A DNA stretch of 64,000 nucleotides from a bacterium. GTDB taxonomy: Bacteria; Oederibacteriota; CAKKQC01. The notes under the pieces are model-generated. The model had not been told where the DNA came from. It did not search any database and saw only the letters and a list, made by a program, of their open reading frames with translations. Shown piece by piece: positions 18,853 to 27,576 of this stretch (positions are counted from its first letter, which is position 1; every line of letters begins with the position of its first letter). A program made the position numbers and the translations under genes. The DNA lies in NCBI GenBank assembly GCA_919901855.1, contig CAKKQC010000008.1:1-64000 (forward strand), read 5' to 3'.

Positions 18853-19290
18853 CTAGCTCGTGCGGGCGGGCCTCTGGCCGGTCCGAAGCCACCGGCGGTA
18901 GTCCTTGAGGATCTTCTTGTGGTCGAACACGAGCGGTCGGGGCGGACGGGCGGGATCAAAGACCTCGGCCAGCGCCGCGTCGTCGCCGCCCTTCGGGGTC
19001 CCCGGCGCCGAGCACGTGAACGCGACCGCGACCGTGTGGCCGCGGGGGTCGCGCCTGGGATCCGAGTAGGCCGCGAACTGGGTGAGATTGCGCACGTGGA
19101 GCCCGGTCTCCTCGAAGGCCTCGCGCGCCGCCGCGTGCTCGACGGTCTCCCCCACGTCCACGAACCCGCCGGGGATGGCCCAGCCGAGCGGCCGGTGCTT
19201 GCGGCGGACGAGGACGATTCCGGACTTGCCGTTCCGCCCGCGGGCGCGGATCAGGATGTCGACGGTCAGTTGGGGGGTGACGGGTCTCAG
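18853..19290 (-). CDS. NUDIX hydrolase
   Basis: A protein of about 145 aa with a complete Nudix box, GFVDVGETVEHAAAREAFEETGL (residues about 42-64), that binds metal and hydrolyses a nucleoside diphosphate linked to another moiety. The segments before it (ILIRARG..GIVLVRRKH..GWAIPGG) are typical of ADP-ribose or 8-oxo-dGTP type enzymes; the substrate cannot be told. The start is odd. Between the hisG stop and the Nudix box there is no ATG, GTG or TTG in frame. The only plausible site is a CTG at 19290 that overlaps the hisG stop as CTGA. It is thus probably expressed by re-initiation after hisG. Confidence 0.8.
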   Translation of the reverse strand: MRPVTPQLTVDILIRARGRNGKSGIVLVRRKHRPLGWAIPGGFVDVGETVEHAAAREAFEETGLHVRNLTQFAAYSDPRRDPRGHTVAVAFTCSAPGTPKGGDDAALAEVFDPARPPRPLVFDHKKILKDYRRWLRTGQRPARTS

Positions 19291-20177
19291 GGGATGACCT
19301 TGTTGAGCGGGTATTCGACGAGGCCCTGTGCCCCGGCGCCCTTGAGCTTGAGGATGAGCCGGCGCACCTCGCGCTCCTCGATCACGGTCTCGAGGCTCAC
19401 CCACGCGGCGTCGCTCAGCGGGGACACCGTCGGCCGCTTCATCGCGGGCAGGATCCCGAGGACCTTCTTGAGCTTCGCCTTGGGCACGTTCATCTTGAGC
19501 CCGACCATGGACTCCGCGACGAGCGCCCCGCGCAGGAGCATGCCGATCTCCTCGATCTTGCCCCGCTTCCACGGATCAGCCCAGGCCTTGCGGTTGGCCA
19601 TGAGCACGGTCACGGACTCCATGACCTCGGCCACGATCCGGAGGCCGTGCGCGCGCAGGGACGACCCCGTTTCGGTCAACTCGACGACCGCGTCCACGAG
19701 CTCCGGGACCTTGGCCTCGGTGGCGCCCCACGAGAACTCGATCTCGGCCCGCACGCCCTTCGCGGCCAGGAATTTCCTGGTCAGGTTCACGGCCTCGGTC
19801 GCGATCCGCTTGCCCTGCAGGTCCTTGACCGACCGGATCGGCGAATCGTTCGCGACCGCAAGCACCCACCGGACCGACCCGAACCCCGAGCGCGCGTAGG
19901 CAAACGCCTCCACTTCGCGCACGTCCGCGCCGGATTCGACGACCATGTCCTGACCAGCGATCCCGGCGTCGAAGTGCCCGGTGGCCACGTACCGGGGGAT
20001 CTCCTGGGAGCGGAACATGCGGGCGACGATCTCGGGGTCGGACGAGACCGGCACGTAGGAGCGGGAACTCACACTGAACGGATACCCGGCCTTCTTCATG
20101 AGGGCGAGGGTCATCTCCTTGAGGCTCCCGGCCGGCAGCCCGAGCTTGAGAATACGGGAAGGCGTTTCGCGTTTCAT
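19287..20177 (-). CDS. hisG: ATP phosphoribosyltransferase, long form
   Basis: A 296-aa enzyme for the first step of histidine synthesis, joining ATP and PRPP. The catalytic part shows the ILKLGLPAGSLKE opening, GHFDAGIAGQDMV, and GKRIATEAVNLTRKFL followed by an ELVDAVVELTETGSSLRAHG phosphate-binding segment. Its length and the extra C-terminal domain (KMNVPKAKLKKVLGILPAMKRPT onward) mark it as the long, HisZ-independent form with a histidine-feedback domain. I chose ATG 20177 because it starts the conserved strand; the track also allows seven more residues. Upstream is TGCTAAGAT, an extended -10-like sequence 11 nt before the ATG. The NUDIX gene follows with a 4-nt overlap. No other his genes are here. 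Confidence 0.9.
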   Translation of the reverse strand: MKRETPSRILKLGLPAGSLKEMTLALMKKAGYPFSVSSRSYVPVSSDPEIVARMFRSQEIPRYVATGHFDAGIAGQDMVVESGADVREVEAFAYARSGFGSVRWVLAVANDSPIRSVKDLQGKRIATEAVNLTRKFLAAKGVRAEIEFSWGATEAKVPELVDAVVELTETGSSLRAHGLRIVAEVMESVTVLMANRKAWADPWKRGKIEEIGMLLRGALVAESMVGLKMNVPKAKLKKVLGILPAMKRPTVSPLSDAAWVSLETVIEEREVRRLILKLKGAGAQGLVEYPLNKVIP

Positions 20178-20205
20178 GGTGTGTTCCAATCTTAGCACGC
20201 ACGAG

Positions 20206-20220
20206 TGCTACGATGGTCCG
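20206..20220 (+). promoter_or_regulatory. Extended -10 box for the DEDD exonuclease, leaderless type
   Basis: TGCTACGAT (an extended -10 of the TGnTAnnnT form) ends exactly 6 nt before the GTG at 20221. On the opposite strand the hisG upstream box TGCTAAGAT is only a few bases away, making a compact divergent promoter pair. Confidence 0.55.
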
Positions 20221-20712
20221 GTGTTGGCGCCGGAGAAACCCCGCTCGTACCTGGATATTGAAACCGCGTTCGACCAGTCGCTCACGATCGTCGGGATGCT
20301 GCGCGAGGACCGCGAGATCGTACAGCTCGTCGGGACGAGGATCACGGCCGAGGCCATCCTCGAGTACCTCGACGGGTCCGGCGTGATCCACACGTACAAC
20401 GGCCACAGCTTCGACCTCCCCCGCATCAGGGGCGAGCTCGGGCTGGACCTGCGCCGCCGGTTCCGAAGCCGGGACCTCATGCACGACTGCTGGAAACGCA
20501 AGTGGATGGGCGGGTTCAAGAAGGTCGAGGAGCGGGTCGGCATCGCGCGCCAGTCGAAGGGGATCGACGGGTGGGCGGCGATGCAGTTGTGGGAAAAGTA
20601 CATGGACGAGGACAACCTCGAAGCCCTGCAGACGCTCCTGCTCTACAACCGCGAGGACGTCGAGAACCTCTGGAAGCTGCGGGAAATCCTGGACGGAGCC
20701 GTCAGGCCCTAG
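20221..20712 (+). CDS. DEDD-type 3'-5' exonuclease (RNase H-like, YprB-type)
   Basis: A 163-aa single-domain exonuclease of the RNase H-like fold. Motif I is SYLDIETAF (first Asp and Glu). Motif II is HTYNGHSFDLPRI. Motif III is LLYNREDVENL, where Tyr and Asp are spaced as in DEDDy enzymes. It is close to the YprB ribonuclease-H-like group, whose members are often small single-domain proteins. The GTG at 20221 is chosen because the first strand starts soon after it and a TGCTACGAT box lies 6 nt upstream. Its last 11 nt overlap the convergent YfhO-like gene. The substrate, DNA or RNA, cannot be decided. Confidence 0.8.
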   Translation: MLAPEKPRSYLDIETAFDQSLTIVGMLREDREIVQLVGTRITAEAILEYLDGSGVIHTYNGHSFDLPRIRGELGLDLRRRFRSRDLMHDCWKRKWMGGFKKVEERVGIARQSKGIDGWAAMQLWEKYMDEDNLEALQTLLLYNREDVENLWKLREILDGAVRP

Positions 20713-22900
20713 AAGAAGCTCTCCGCAGGGCGAAGCCGACCAGCCCCGCGAACGCGAGGAAGCTGAGCCCCAGCCCCGCCGGGATCGTCCAGGGGGCGTA
20801 ACGCAACCGCACCGCCCCGTGCCGGCCCAGCGGCAGGACGACGCCGATCAGCCCTCCGGGGGCGGCGATGACCCGGGAACCCGGCGGCGCGCCCTCGAGG
20901 CGCCAGCCGCGGACATACGACTCGCTCACGATCACGAGCCCGGGCGCCCGGAGGTCGACCGCGAGGTCCCACTCGCCCGGGTGGCGGCTCACGACGGTGC
21001 GCACCATGCCCGACTCGCCGGGCTCGACCCAGGCCGGACGCGGCGCGCGCCCCGTCCGCTCATAGATACCGACGTAACCCTTGTGCACCAGCCGCAACCC
21101 CTCGCGATTGAGCCGGCTGTCGGTCACGAGCCACCTCACCCCCAGCCGGTCGAAGATCTCGACGGCCTTCGGCTCCCACGGCTGCACGGGCAGACGCAGC
21201 GCGCCGTCGAGGTACGCCTCGGTCGCGGCCGGCCGCAGGGGATCGTTGCCGCCCGCCTGCCGCAGCCCGCCCGCCGCGGGCAGGTTGGTCCGGAAAGCGG
21301 CCCGCATGTTCTCGAGAACGCCCCGGCGGCCTTTGCCCTCGTCGAACTCCCGGAAGTCGAGGCGGGGAGTGACCAGTACCCGGCCCCAGGTCCCCGGGCG
21401 GACGGCCCCCGTGAACCATCGCTCCGTCGGCGAGGCCGCCATGATCCATTCGGACTTCCCGCCGGGTTGGAGCTGCGTCTGCAGCACCCACACGTCGGCA
21501 CAGGTCAGCACTCCCAGCGCGATCACGGCGGTCCGGATCCCGATCTCGCGTCGCACGGCCAGCCCGAGAAACACGAGTCCGCATCCGATCATGGCGGCGG
21601 GATACCATACGTTCCCCATCCGTCCCGCGAACACGATCGCCTCGGGCCCCCAGCGGGACTCGGCCAGCATCTGCCGGGGTTGGCCGAACTCCCACACCTT
21701 CGACCCCGCCCACATCGCACCGAGGAAGACGACGGCGAGCGCCCAGCCCGCCATGACGCGCCGGCCTTCGGCGCCGTGCAGCTTGCGCTCGATCTCGTCC
21801 GCGCCGACGGCAGCGAGCCACGCGACCCCGAATCCCGCCAGCGCGGCCCACAGCCCGGGATGGCGGATGAACGAGAACGGCGGCACCCGGAGCAGGAACG
21901 GGCCTACCACGGGCAGGTGGTGCCCCAGCGCCAGTGCGAGCCCCGCCACGATGAGCCAAACGGGCGCCCGCAGCCCGGGGTCCCGGCGGCGAAGGACGAG
22001 GACGCCCACGGCCAGCGCGAGCGGGATGGCGCCGGCGTAGTGCAGGGAGGTCCAGAGGCCCGGTGTGCCGAGGACCGGCACCTCGGTCACGGGCAGGAAC
22101 GCGTGCGGCACGAGGAACCCGAGCACGCCCCAGAGCGGCATCGATCCGGCGTCGGCTTCGGCCGGCGTGAACCCGTGCGCCCGCGCCGTGTCGCCGAGGT
22201 ACCCCGCGAACGGGAGCAGGAGCGCGGCGGCGACCGCGGCGGCGACGACGGCCGCCGCGAGCGAGGGAACCACCCATCGCCGCTCTCCGTCCCGGCAGGC
22301 CATCACGACGACCGCGAGAACGGCCGCGTAGAGGAGGGCGGGCGGGTATCCCGCGAGGGCCAGCCACCCGAAGACGACCGCGAGGCCCGCCGCCGCGCGC
22401 GCGCCTCCGCCCGCGGCCAGACGATCGGCGGTCCACGCCACCCACGGAAGCCACGCATACGCGCACAGCACCGGCGGGACGCTCAGGAGCTCGGCCGGAT
22501 GGGCGCCCAGCGCATAGGCGACGGCGGCCAGGCCCGCAGCCGGGCCGCCCACCCCCAGCCGCGTGACGAAGACCGCCATCCCCACCGCCGCCAGGACGAG
22601 GTGCAGGGCCAGGAAGCATCCGAACGCCACCGGGAATGGCAGGAAACGGTACAGCATCGCGGGCGGGTACCACGCCTGGAACGTCGGGTCCGCGAGCAGT
22701 GGGTGGCCGCAGAACAGGTACGGGTCCCAGCGCGGCAGCCGGGAAGGCGCCTCGGCCAGCAGCCGACTGGTCACGGCCTGGAACGGATAATGCTGGCGCA
22801 GGGAGTCGGAGAGGTAGACCATCTCCACGCCCGCGATGCGGGCCCACATGGGCACGCAGACCGCGACCAGGATCCAGAGCAGGAGCCGCCGGGGAATCAC
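20702..22900 (-). CDS. YfhO-like polytopic membrane protein
   Basis: A protein of about 732 aa with about a dozen membrane segments, a long outside loop and a C-terminal beta-rich part before a last membrane helix. The N-terminal loop has the family pattern YLSDSLRQHYPF then RWDPYLFCGHPLLADPTFQAWYPPAMLY, characteristic of the YfhO family, thought to be GT-C glycosyltransferases that decorate lipid-linked or teichoic-type polymers. The C-terminus has VIVSESYVRGWRLEG, also typical. I prefer GTG 22900, which sits 6 nt after a perfect TATAAT; ATG 22915 is upstream and overlaps that box. It is divergent from the GH5-like gene, 31 bp away start to start. Confidence 0.75.
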   Translation of the reverse strand: MIPRRLLLWILVAVCVPMWARIAGVEMVYLSDSLRQHYPFQAVTSRLLAEAPSRLPRWDPYLFCGHPLLADPTFQAWYPPAMLYRFLPFPVAFGCFLALHLVLAAVGMAVFVTRLGVGGPAAGLAAVAYALGAHPAELLSVPPVLCAYAWLPWVAWTADRLAAGGGARAAAGLAVVFGWLALAGYPPALLYAAVLAVVVMACRDGERRWVVPSLAAAVVAAAVAAALLLPFAGYLGDTARAHGFTPAEADAGSMPLWGVLGFLVPHAFLPVTEVPVLGTPGLWTSLHYAGAIPLALAVGVLVLRRRDPGLRAPVWLIVAGLALALGHHLPVVGPFLLRVPPFSFIRHPGLWAALAGFGVAWLAAVGADEIERKLHGAEGRRVMAGWALAVVFLGAMWAGSKVWEFGQPRQMLAESRWGPEAIVFAGRMGNVWYPAAMIGCGLVFLGLAVRREIGIRTAVIALGVLTCADVWVLQTQLQPGGKSEWIMAASPTERWFTGAVRPGTWGRVLVTPRLDFREFDEGKGRRGVLENMRAAFRTNLPAAGGLRQAGGNDPLRPAATEAYLDGALRLPVQPWEPKAVEIFDRLGVRWLVTDSRLNREGLRLVHKGYVGIYERTGRAPRPAWVEPGESGMVRTVVSRHPGEWDLAVDLRAPGLVIVSESYVRGWRLEGAPPGSRVIAAPGGLIGVVLPLGRHGAVRLRYAPWTIPAGLGLSFLAFAGLVGFALRRASSRA

Positions 22901-22914
22901 CGCCGGATTATACA
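22901..22914 (-). promoter_or_regulatory. Consensus -10 box for the YfhO-like gene, leaderless type
   Basis: TG followed by a perfect TATAAT (22912-22907) and a 6-nt gap CCGGCG to the GTG at 22900. Confidence 0.6.
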
Positions 22915-22919
22915 TAAGA

Positions 22920-22931
22920 TAGAATGCTTGC
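22920..22931 (+). promoter_or_regulatory. -10 box for the GH5-like gene, leaderless type
   Basis: TAGAAT at 22920-22925, then GCTTGC, then the GTG at 22932: again a 6-nt gap. The divergent TATAAT box is only 7 bp away. Confidence 0.55.
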
Positions 22932-25670
22932 GTGCTGTCAGCCTTGATCCTCTTCGTGTCCGCGGCGACCGGCGCGGCCGCCGCACCGCCTCCCCCGCTC
23001 ATCGCCACGCTGTCGGCGCCGGGCGTCATCACGATCCGCGACGGCGCGCGCGAGGTGGCGTGGATCGGCGCGGGCTGCTTCCTGCCCGGCTGGCGGTGGC
23101 GCGAGCCCGCGACGGGCCGGTGCGACGGCCGCGGCTCGTGCGCGGGCACGATCGGACTTGGCGACGATCGGTCCGCCTCCGCCACCGTGACCGTGACCGC
23201 CGCCGGCCGCACGCTGACGCTGGCCTGGGACTTCGCCCCGTCGGCCAGCGTCGCCGTCGAGAGCCTGCACGCCTCCCTCACGGTCCCGGTCGAGGACTGG
23301 TTCGAGGCGCCTTTCACGGTCGCCGGCACGCGGGGGCGCATCTCGACCGCGCACCCAGCTTCGATCCACCTCGGCGACGGCACCGGCACCCGGATGACGC
23401 TGGGTCCCCGGGCCCCCGGAGGGCGGACCCTCACGGTCACGACGGCCTCCCGCACGGCGCTCGGACTTCAGGACAGCCGGCAATGGGGCGGCCGGCTGGA
23501 TCTCCGGATCGGGGGCCTTCGCTCCCGCGTCTGGAAGGCCCGCGAACGCGTCCGCATCCGGTTCACGCTCGCGTTCGACCGCCCGGTGAAACTGGTCTAC
23601 GATAGGCCCGTGAAACTCGAAGCGTCCGCCGACTGGATCCCCCTCGACGGCTCCCTCGATATCGCCCCCGGCTCGGCCCTCGACTGGTCCGGCATGCCGT
23701 GGCGGCACGAACCCGCGGGATCGCGCGGCTGGGTCCGGGCGGGCGCGACGAATCCCGGGGCCTTTGAATTCGAGAAGGCGCCAGGCATCCCGGCCCGGTT
23801 CAACGGAGCTAACCTGTGCTTCGAGGCCAACTTCCCGGATCACGCGGCCGCGGACCGGCTGGCCGAACGATTCGCCCGGCTCGGCTGGAACACGATGCGG
23901 ATCCACCACTACGAAACGTCGTGGGGCGACATCGGAGGCCTGGTGGACCGCAACGCCGGGGACTCGCTGACGTTCAACCCCGAAGCCCTGGACCGGTTCG
24001 ACTACTTCTTCGCCGCCATGAAGAAGCGTGGCATCTACCTCACCACCGACCTCTACGTGAACCGGCGGGTGCTCGCGAGCGAGATCTTCGACGGCGGCGA
24101 GGGCGATGTCGCCTACCGGTTCAAGCAGCTCGTCGCCGTCTCGGACCGGGCGATGGCCAATTGGCGGGAGTTCGCGCGGCGGCTCCTGACCCACGTCAAC
24201 CCCTACACGAACCTCGCGTACCGCGACGACCCCGCGCTCGCCTGGATCTCGCTCATCAACGAGGGCGACCTCATGAACTCGCCGGACGAGCTCGTCCGGG
24301 ATCCGCGCGAGAAGGCGCTGTGGGACGCCGCGTTCGCGAAATGGAAGAGGGAAACGGGGAGCACCGGGGAGTGGGGCTCCGAGCCGTGGAAGAGGTTCAT
24401 GTGGGAGCTCCAGCGCGCGACCGACCGGAAGATGATCGCGTTTCTCCGCGATGAACTCGGGGTCAACGCGTTGCTGACCGACATCAATGCCTGGGCCGAC
24501 CAGTGGGGCGCCCAGGTGGTAAGGGCGGATTTCGGATACGTCGACAACCACTTCTACTGGGACCACCCGAACTTCATTGAGAAGGACTGGTCGCTGCCCT
24601 CGCGGGGCGGTTCCGGGAGCGGAAGCGCGATCGAGTCCGGAGGAGGGCTCAACGACCGCTGCCTTAACCGCCTCCTCGACCGGCCGTTCACGGTCACGGA
24701 GTGGAACTACGCGGGGCCGAATCCGAACCGGGCCGAGGGCGGCCTGGTCGCGGGCGCGCTCGCGGCCGTCCAGGACTGGGGCGGCCTCTGGCGTTTCGCG
24801 TACTCGCACGGGCTCGGGGGGATGCTGGAACCCGTCCCCGCCGGCTACTTCGACTCCGCCACGGACCCCCTGCGGCTGGCCTCCGAATATGCGGTCACGG
24901 CGCTCTTCCTGCGCGGCGACATCCCGCCGGCGAAGCACGCGGTCGCGGTCGCCGGTACGGCAGCCGAGTGGATGGCGGCGCCGGGGACGTGGTGCGGCGG
25001 CGACCTGAACGCCCTCGGTTTCGTGGTCCGGGTGGGCACCCTCGCCGGCGGCACGCCGGGCGCGGACGCCCTGGCGCTCCCGCTGGCCGAAGGCTTCGCG
25101 AAAGGCAACCTGGGCCCGGTAATCGAAAAGCTCCGCGGACGCGGATTCCTGCCCGCGGCCAACGCCACCCGGCCGGACGGCGCCGTGCTCGAGAGTGAAG
25201 GTGGCGAGATCCGGCTGGAGCGGGGCGCCGGGGTCTTCTCGGTGGCCGCCCCGCGCACCGCCGGGCTGGCCGGCCCCGAGGGCACCGACCGGGCGCTGGG
25301 CGCGCTCACCGTAAAGCTGACGAAATCACGGGCGGCGATCTGGGCCACGAGCCTCGACGGCAAGCCGCTCGACGAAAGCGGACGCATCCTCCTCGTCCAC
25401 CTGACCGACCTCCAGAACACGGGCGAGACGTTCCGCGGCCAGGATCGCAAGGTCCTCGAAGCCTGGGGGAAAATGCCCTGGCTCGTCGCCGCCGGGTCCG
25501 CCTCGGTCCGGCTGACCCGGAAGTCCCCGGGCGCCCTGGAGGTTTGGCGGCTCGACCTGTCGGGCAAGCGGATATCGAAGGTGCCGGTGAAGGCCAACGG
25601 AACCGGGGTCGCCTTCGAAGTCTCGACGGGACCCGACGCCACGCTGTACTACGAGGTCCTCGCGCCCTAA
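22932..25670 (+). CDS. Secreted GH5-like glycoside hydrolase
   Basis: A 912-aa secreted enzyme. The signal peptide MLSALILFVSAATGAAAA is followed by about 250 residues of beta-sandwich. A TIM barrel of the GH5/clan A type runs from about residue 270 to 650: GANLCFEANFPD, RLGWNTMRIHHYE, and the acid/base motif WISLINEGDL at about residue 440. The nucleophile motif FTVTEWNYAGP lies near residue 594, and WRFAYSHGLGGM follows. A beta-rich domain closes the protein. It should cleave beta-linked glycans outside the cell by a retaining mechanism; the substrate is unknown. Its stop shares bases with the convergent DedA stop. A TAGAAT box lies 6 nt before the GTG start. Confidence 0.8.
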   Translation: MLSALILFVSAATGAAAAPPPPLIATLSAPGVITIRDGAREVAWIGAGCFLPGWRWREPATGRCDGRGSCAGTIGLGDDRSASATVTVTAAGRTLTLAWDFAPSASVAVESLHASLTVPVEDWFEAPFTVAGTRGRISTAHPASIHLGDGTGTRMTLGPRAPGGRTLTVTTASRTALGLQDSRQWGGRLDLRIGGLRSRVWKARERVRIRFTLAFDRPVKLVYDRPVKLEASADWIPLDGSLDIAPGSALDWSGMPWRHEPAGSRGWVRAGATNPGAFEFEKAPGIPARFNGANLCFEANFPDHAAADRLAERFARLGWNTMRIHHYETSWGDIGGLVDRNAGDSLTFNPEALDRFDYFFAAMKKRGIYLTTDLYVNRRVLASEIFDGGEGDVAYRFKQLVAVSDRAMANWREFARRLLTHVNPYTNLAYRDDPALAWISLINEGDLMNSPDELVRDPREKALWDAAFAKWKRETGSTGEWGSEPWKRFMWELQRATDRKMIAFLRDELGVNALLTDINAWADQWGAQVVRADFGYVDNHFYWDHPNFIEKDWSLPSRGGSGSGSAIESGGGLNDRCLNRLLDRPFTVTEWNYAGPNPNRAEGGLVAGALAAVQDWGGLWRFAYSHGLGGMLEPVPAGYFDSATDPLRLASEYAVTALFLRGDIPPAKHAVAVAGTAAEWMAAPGTWCGGDLNALGFVVRVGTLAGGTPGADALALPLAEGFAKGNLGPVIEKLRGRGFLPAANATRPDGAVLESEGGEIRLERGAGVFSVAAPRTAGLAGPEGTDRALGALTVKLTKSRAAIWATSLDGKPLDESGRILLVHLTDLQNTGETFRGQDRKVLEAWGKMPWLVAAGSASVRLTRKSPGALEVWRLDLSGKRISKVPVKANGTGVAFEVSTGPDATLYYEVLAP

Positions 25671-26302
25671 GCCTTGTTCCTGCGGCGGTGGCGGAGGTAT
25701 TCGAACACGATCGGAAGCAGGGACACCGCGATGATGACGATGATGAGCAGGTCGATGCGCTTGATCACGGCGGGGAACGTCTTCCCCAGCGTGTAGCCCA
25801 GGAGCGTCACGGAACAGATCCAGCCGATCCCGCCCCACACGTTGAAGGTCGCGAACCGGCGGTAGGACATCTGCGCGATCCCCGCCACGACCGGAGCGAA
25901 CGTGCGAATGATGGGAACGAACCGGGCAATCACGATCGTCTTGCCCCCATGGCGGTCGTAGAACTCCTTCGTCTTGAGAAGGTGGTCGCGCCGGAAGAAC
26001 CACGTCTGCTTGCGGCGGTAGAGCGGCTCCCCCGCCTTGAGCCCGATCCAGTAGCCGGTCGCGTCGCCGAGGATCGCCGCGATCGAACCGCCGAGCAGGA
26101 GCCACCCGAGCGGGAGGTCGCCGCGCGCGGCGAACAACCCGGCGGCGACGAGCAGGGAGTCCCCCGGCAGGAAGAATCCGATCAGGAGTCCGGTTTCGCT
26201 GAAGACGATGAGCAGGATGCCCGCGAGGCCGCCCCAGCGGATCACGCCTTCGACGTCGTAGACCTTCGAGAAGAGATGGATGAGGTCGTTCAGGGACTCC
26301 AT
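25667..26302 (-). CDS. DedA-family (SNARE-associated/VTT) membrane protein
   Basis: A 211-aa inner-membrane protein of the DedA family, linked to polyprenyl-phosphate and phospholipid flipping and to membrane homeostasis. Landmarks are ETGLLIGFFLPGDSLLVAAG, a re-entrant hairpin with the conserved Gly and Pro. Next comes LGDATGYWIGLKAGEPLYRR, then HGGKTIVIARFVPIIRTFAPVVAG, with the conserved Arg residues, and later WGGIGWICSVTLLGYTLGK. Length is normal for the family. The ATG at 26302 follows TTGGAACACCA. Its stop overlaps that of the GH5-like gene. A role in recycling lipid carriers for the glycosyltransferases here is plausible but not shown. Confidence 0.9.
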   Translation of the reverse strand: MESLNDLIHLFSKVYDVEGVIRWGGLAGILLIVFSETGLLIGFFLPGDSLLVAAGLFAARGDLPLGWLLLGGSIAAILGDATGYWIGLKAGEPLYRRKQTWFFRRDHLLKTKEFYDRHGGKTIVIARFVPIIRTFAPVVAGIAQMSYRRFATFNVWGGIGWICSVTLLGYTLGKTFPAVIKRIDLLIIVIIAVSLLPIVFEYLRHRRRNKA

Positions 26303-26334
26303 TGGTGTTCCAACACTGTATCATGGAGCCTTCC

Positions 26335-27549
26335 ATGACGAACCGCCGAGACGGCGCCCAGGGCCTGGAGATGAAGTTCATCCAGCTCTACTTCTGGGTC
26401 TACTGGCTCCAGTGCCTGAACGGCACGTGGCTCAACCTCTACCTGAACCAGGTCACGGGCTACTCGAAGTCCCAGATCGGGTACCTCTCGTCCATCTTCA
26501 TGATGTCCGGCGTCGTCCTCACGCCCCTGATCGCGATCCGGTTCGACGTCTCGCGGAAGCGGCCGGCCTTCCTGGCCGCCCTCGCCCTGCTCGCCGGCTT
26601 CACCTTCTGCCTCTACACCCTCCCCGTGCCCTGGCCGGTCCTGATCCCCGTGGCCGTGGCCTTCGCCTGCGGCTGGATGCCCCTGGTCCCGCTCATGGAC
26701 ACCGTCGCCTCCATGGAGCACGTGACCGGCGCCTCGAAGCACGGGTACGGCGGCTATCGCCGCTGGGGCACGGTCGGATTCGCGCTCGCCGGCGTGCTCT
26801 CGGGCCGGCTCACCGGGGCGGCCGGGCTCTGGTCGGTCTTCCCCGCGTATCTCGCGTGCGCGCTCGCGGTCGCGTGGTTCGCGTGGTCGATCCCCGCGCA
26901 CCAGGCCGCGCACCCATCCGAGGCCGGATCGACGAAGGTGCGGGTCCCCAACCCATCCGCGGTTCTGGAACTCCTCCGGCTCCCGAACTTCCGGCGGTTC
27001 CTGGCCGTGATCCTGTTCGCCTCGATCGGCTCCGCCATGTGCTACACCTTCCGCTCGATCTACCTCTCGTCCATCGGACTCTCCAACGGCACCATCGGGA
27101 TGCTCTGGCTGCTGATCATTCCCGGCGAGTTCGTCTGCTTCACCTGGGCGGCGCGGTGGATGAACCGCTGGGGCACCGGGCCCCTGGTCATGTTCGGCCT
27201 GGTGGTCGCGGGACTGCGCTGGATACTGCTCTCATTCGCCCGGCCGCCGTGGCTCTACGCGGTCGAGATCCTGCACGGCATCGGATTCGCGGTCTACTAC
27301 CCCGCCGCCGTCGCCTTCGTCCAGGCCGAGGCGCCCGCGCGTCTCCGCGGCACCGCCCAGGTCCTGTTCTTCTCGGTCGCGGCGGGGCTGGGCAGCGCCC
27401 TCGGCGCGGCCGTGGCCGGCAGGATGTCCGACGTCCTCGGCATGCAGCCGGTCCTCTGGTTCGGCGGCGGGCTCCAGGTCGCCGGCGGCATCCTGCAAAT
27501 CATCCTGGTAAGGCACCGGCCGCCCCAGCGGGAGGGCGGAGGGCAATAA
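26335..27549 (+). CDS. MFS transporter, MFS_1-like
   Basis: A 404-aa carrier with twelve predicted membrane segments of the major facilitator superfamily, close to the LacY/nucleoside-symporter-like group. Evidence includes the N-terminal YFWVYWLQCLNGTWLNLYL segment. The loop 2-3 region is LTPLIAIRFDVSRKRP (an A-motif analogue with Asp and Arg/Lys). The second half has FRRFLAVILFASIGSAMCYTFRSIYL and GKFVCF-like segments. I chose ATG 26335, with GGAG 6 nt upstream, over ATG 26323. A TATCAT box ends 10 nt upstream. It may import sugars or nucleosides, but nothing here fixes the substrate. Confidence 0.8.
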   Translation: MTNRRDGAQGLEMKFIQLYFWVYWLQCLNGTWLNLYLNQVTGYSKSQIGYLSSIFMMSGVVLTPLIAIRFDVSRKRPAFLAALALLAGFTFCLYTLPVPWPVLIPVAVAFACGWMPLVPLMDTVASMEHVTGASKHGYGGYRRWGTVGFALAGVLSGRLTGAAGLWSVFPAYLACALAVAWFAWSIPAHQAAHPSEAGSTKVRVPNPSAVLELLRLPNFRRFLAVILFASIGSAMCYTFRSIYLSSIGLSNGTIGMLWLLIIPGEFVCFTWAARWMNRWGTGPLVMFGLVVAGLRWILLSFARPPWLYAVEILHGIGFAVYYPAAVAFVQAEAPARLRGTAQVLFFSVAAGLGSALGAAVAGRMSDVLGMQPVLWFGGGLQVAGGILQIILVRHRPPQREGGGQ

Positions 27550-27561
27550 CCCGGGGCCCCG

Positions 27562-27576
27562 TGCGATCATAGGATC
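27562..27576 (+). promoter_or_regulatory. Extended -10-like box, leaderless type
   Basis: TGC followed by GATCAT and a 6-nt gap AGGATC to the ATG at 27577. The first base departs from TAnnnT, so support is weaker than for the others. Confidence 0.35.
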
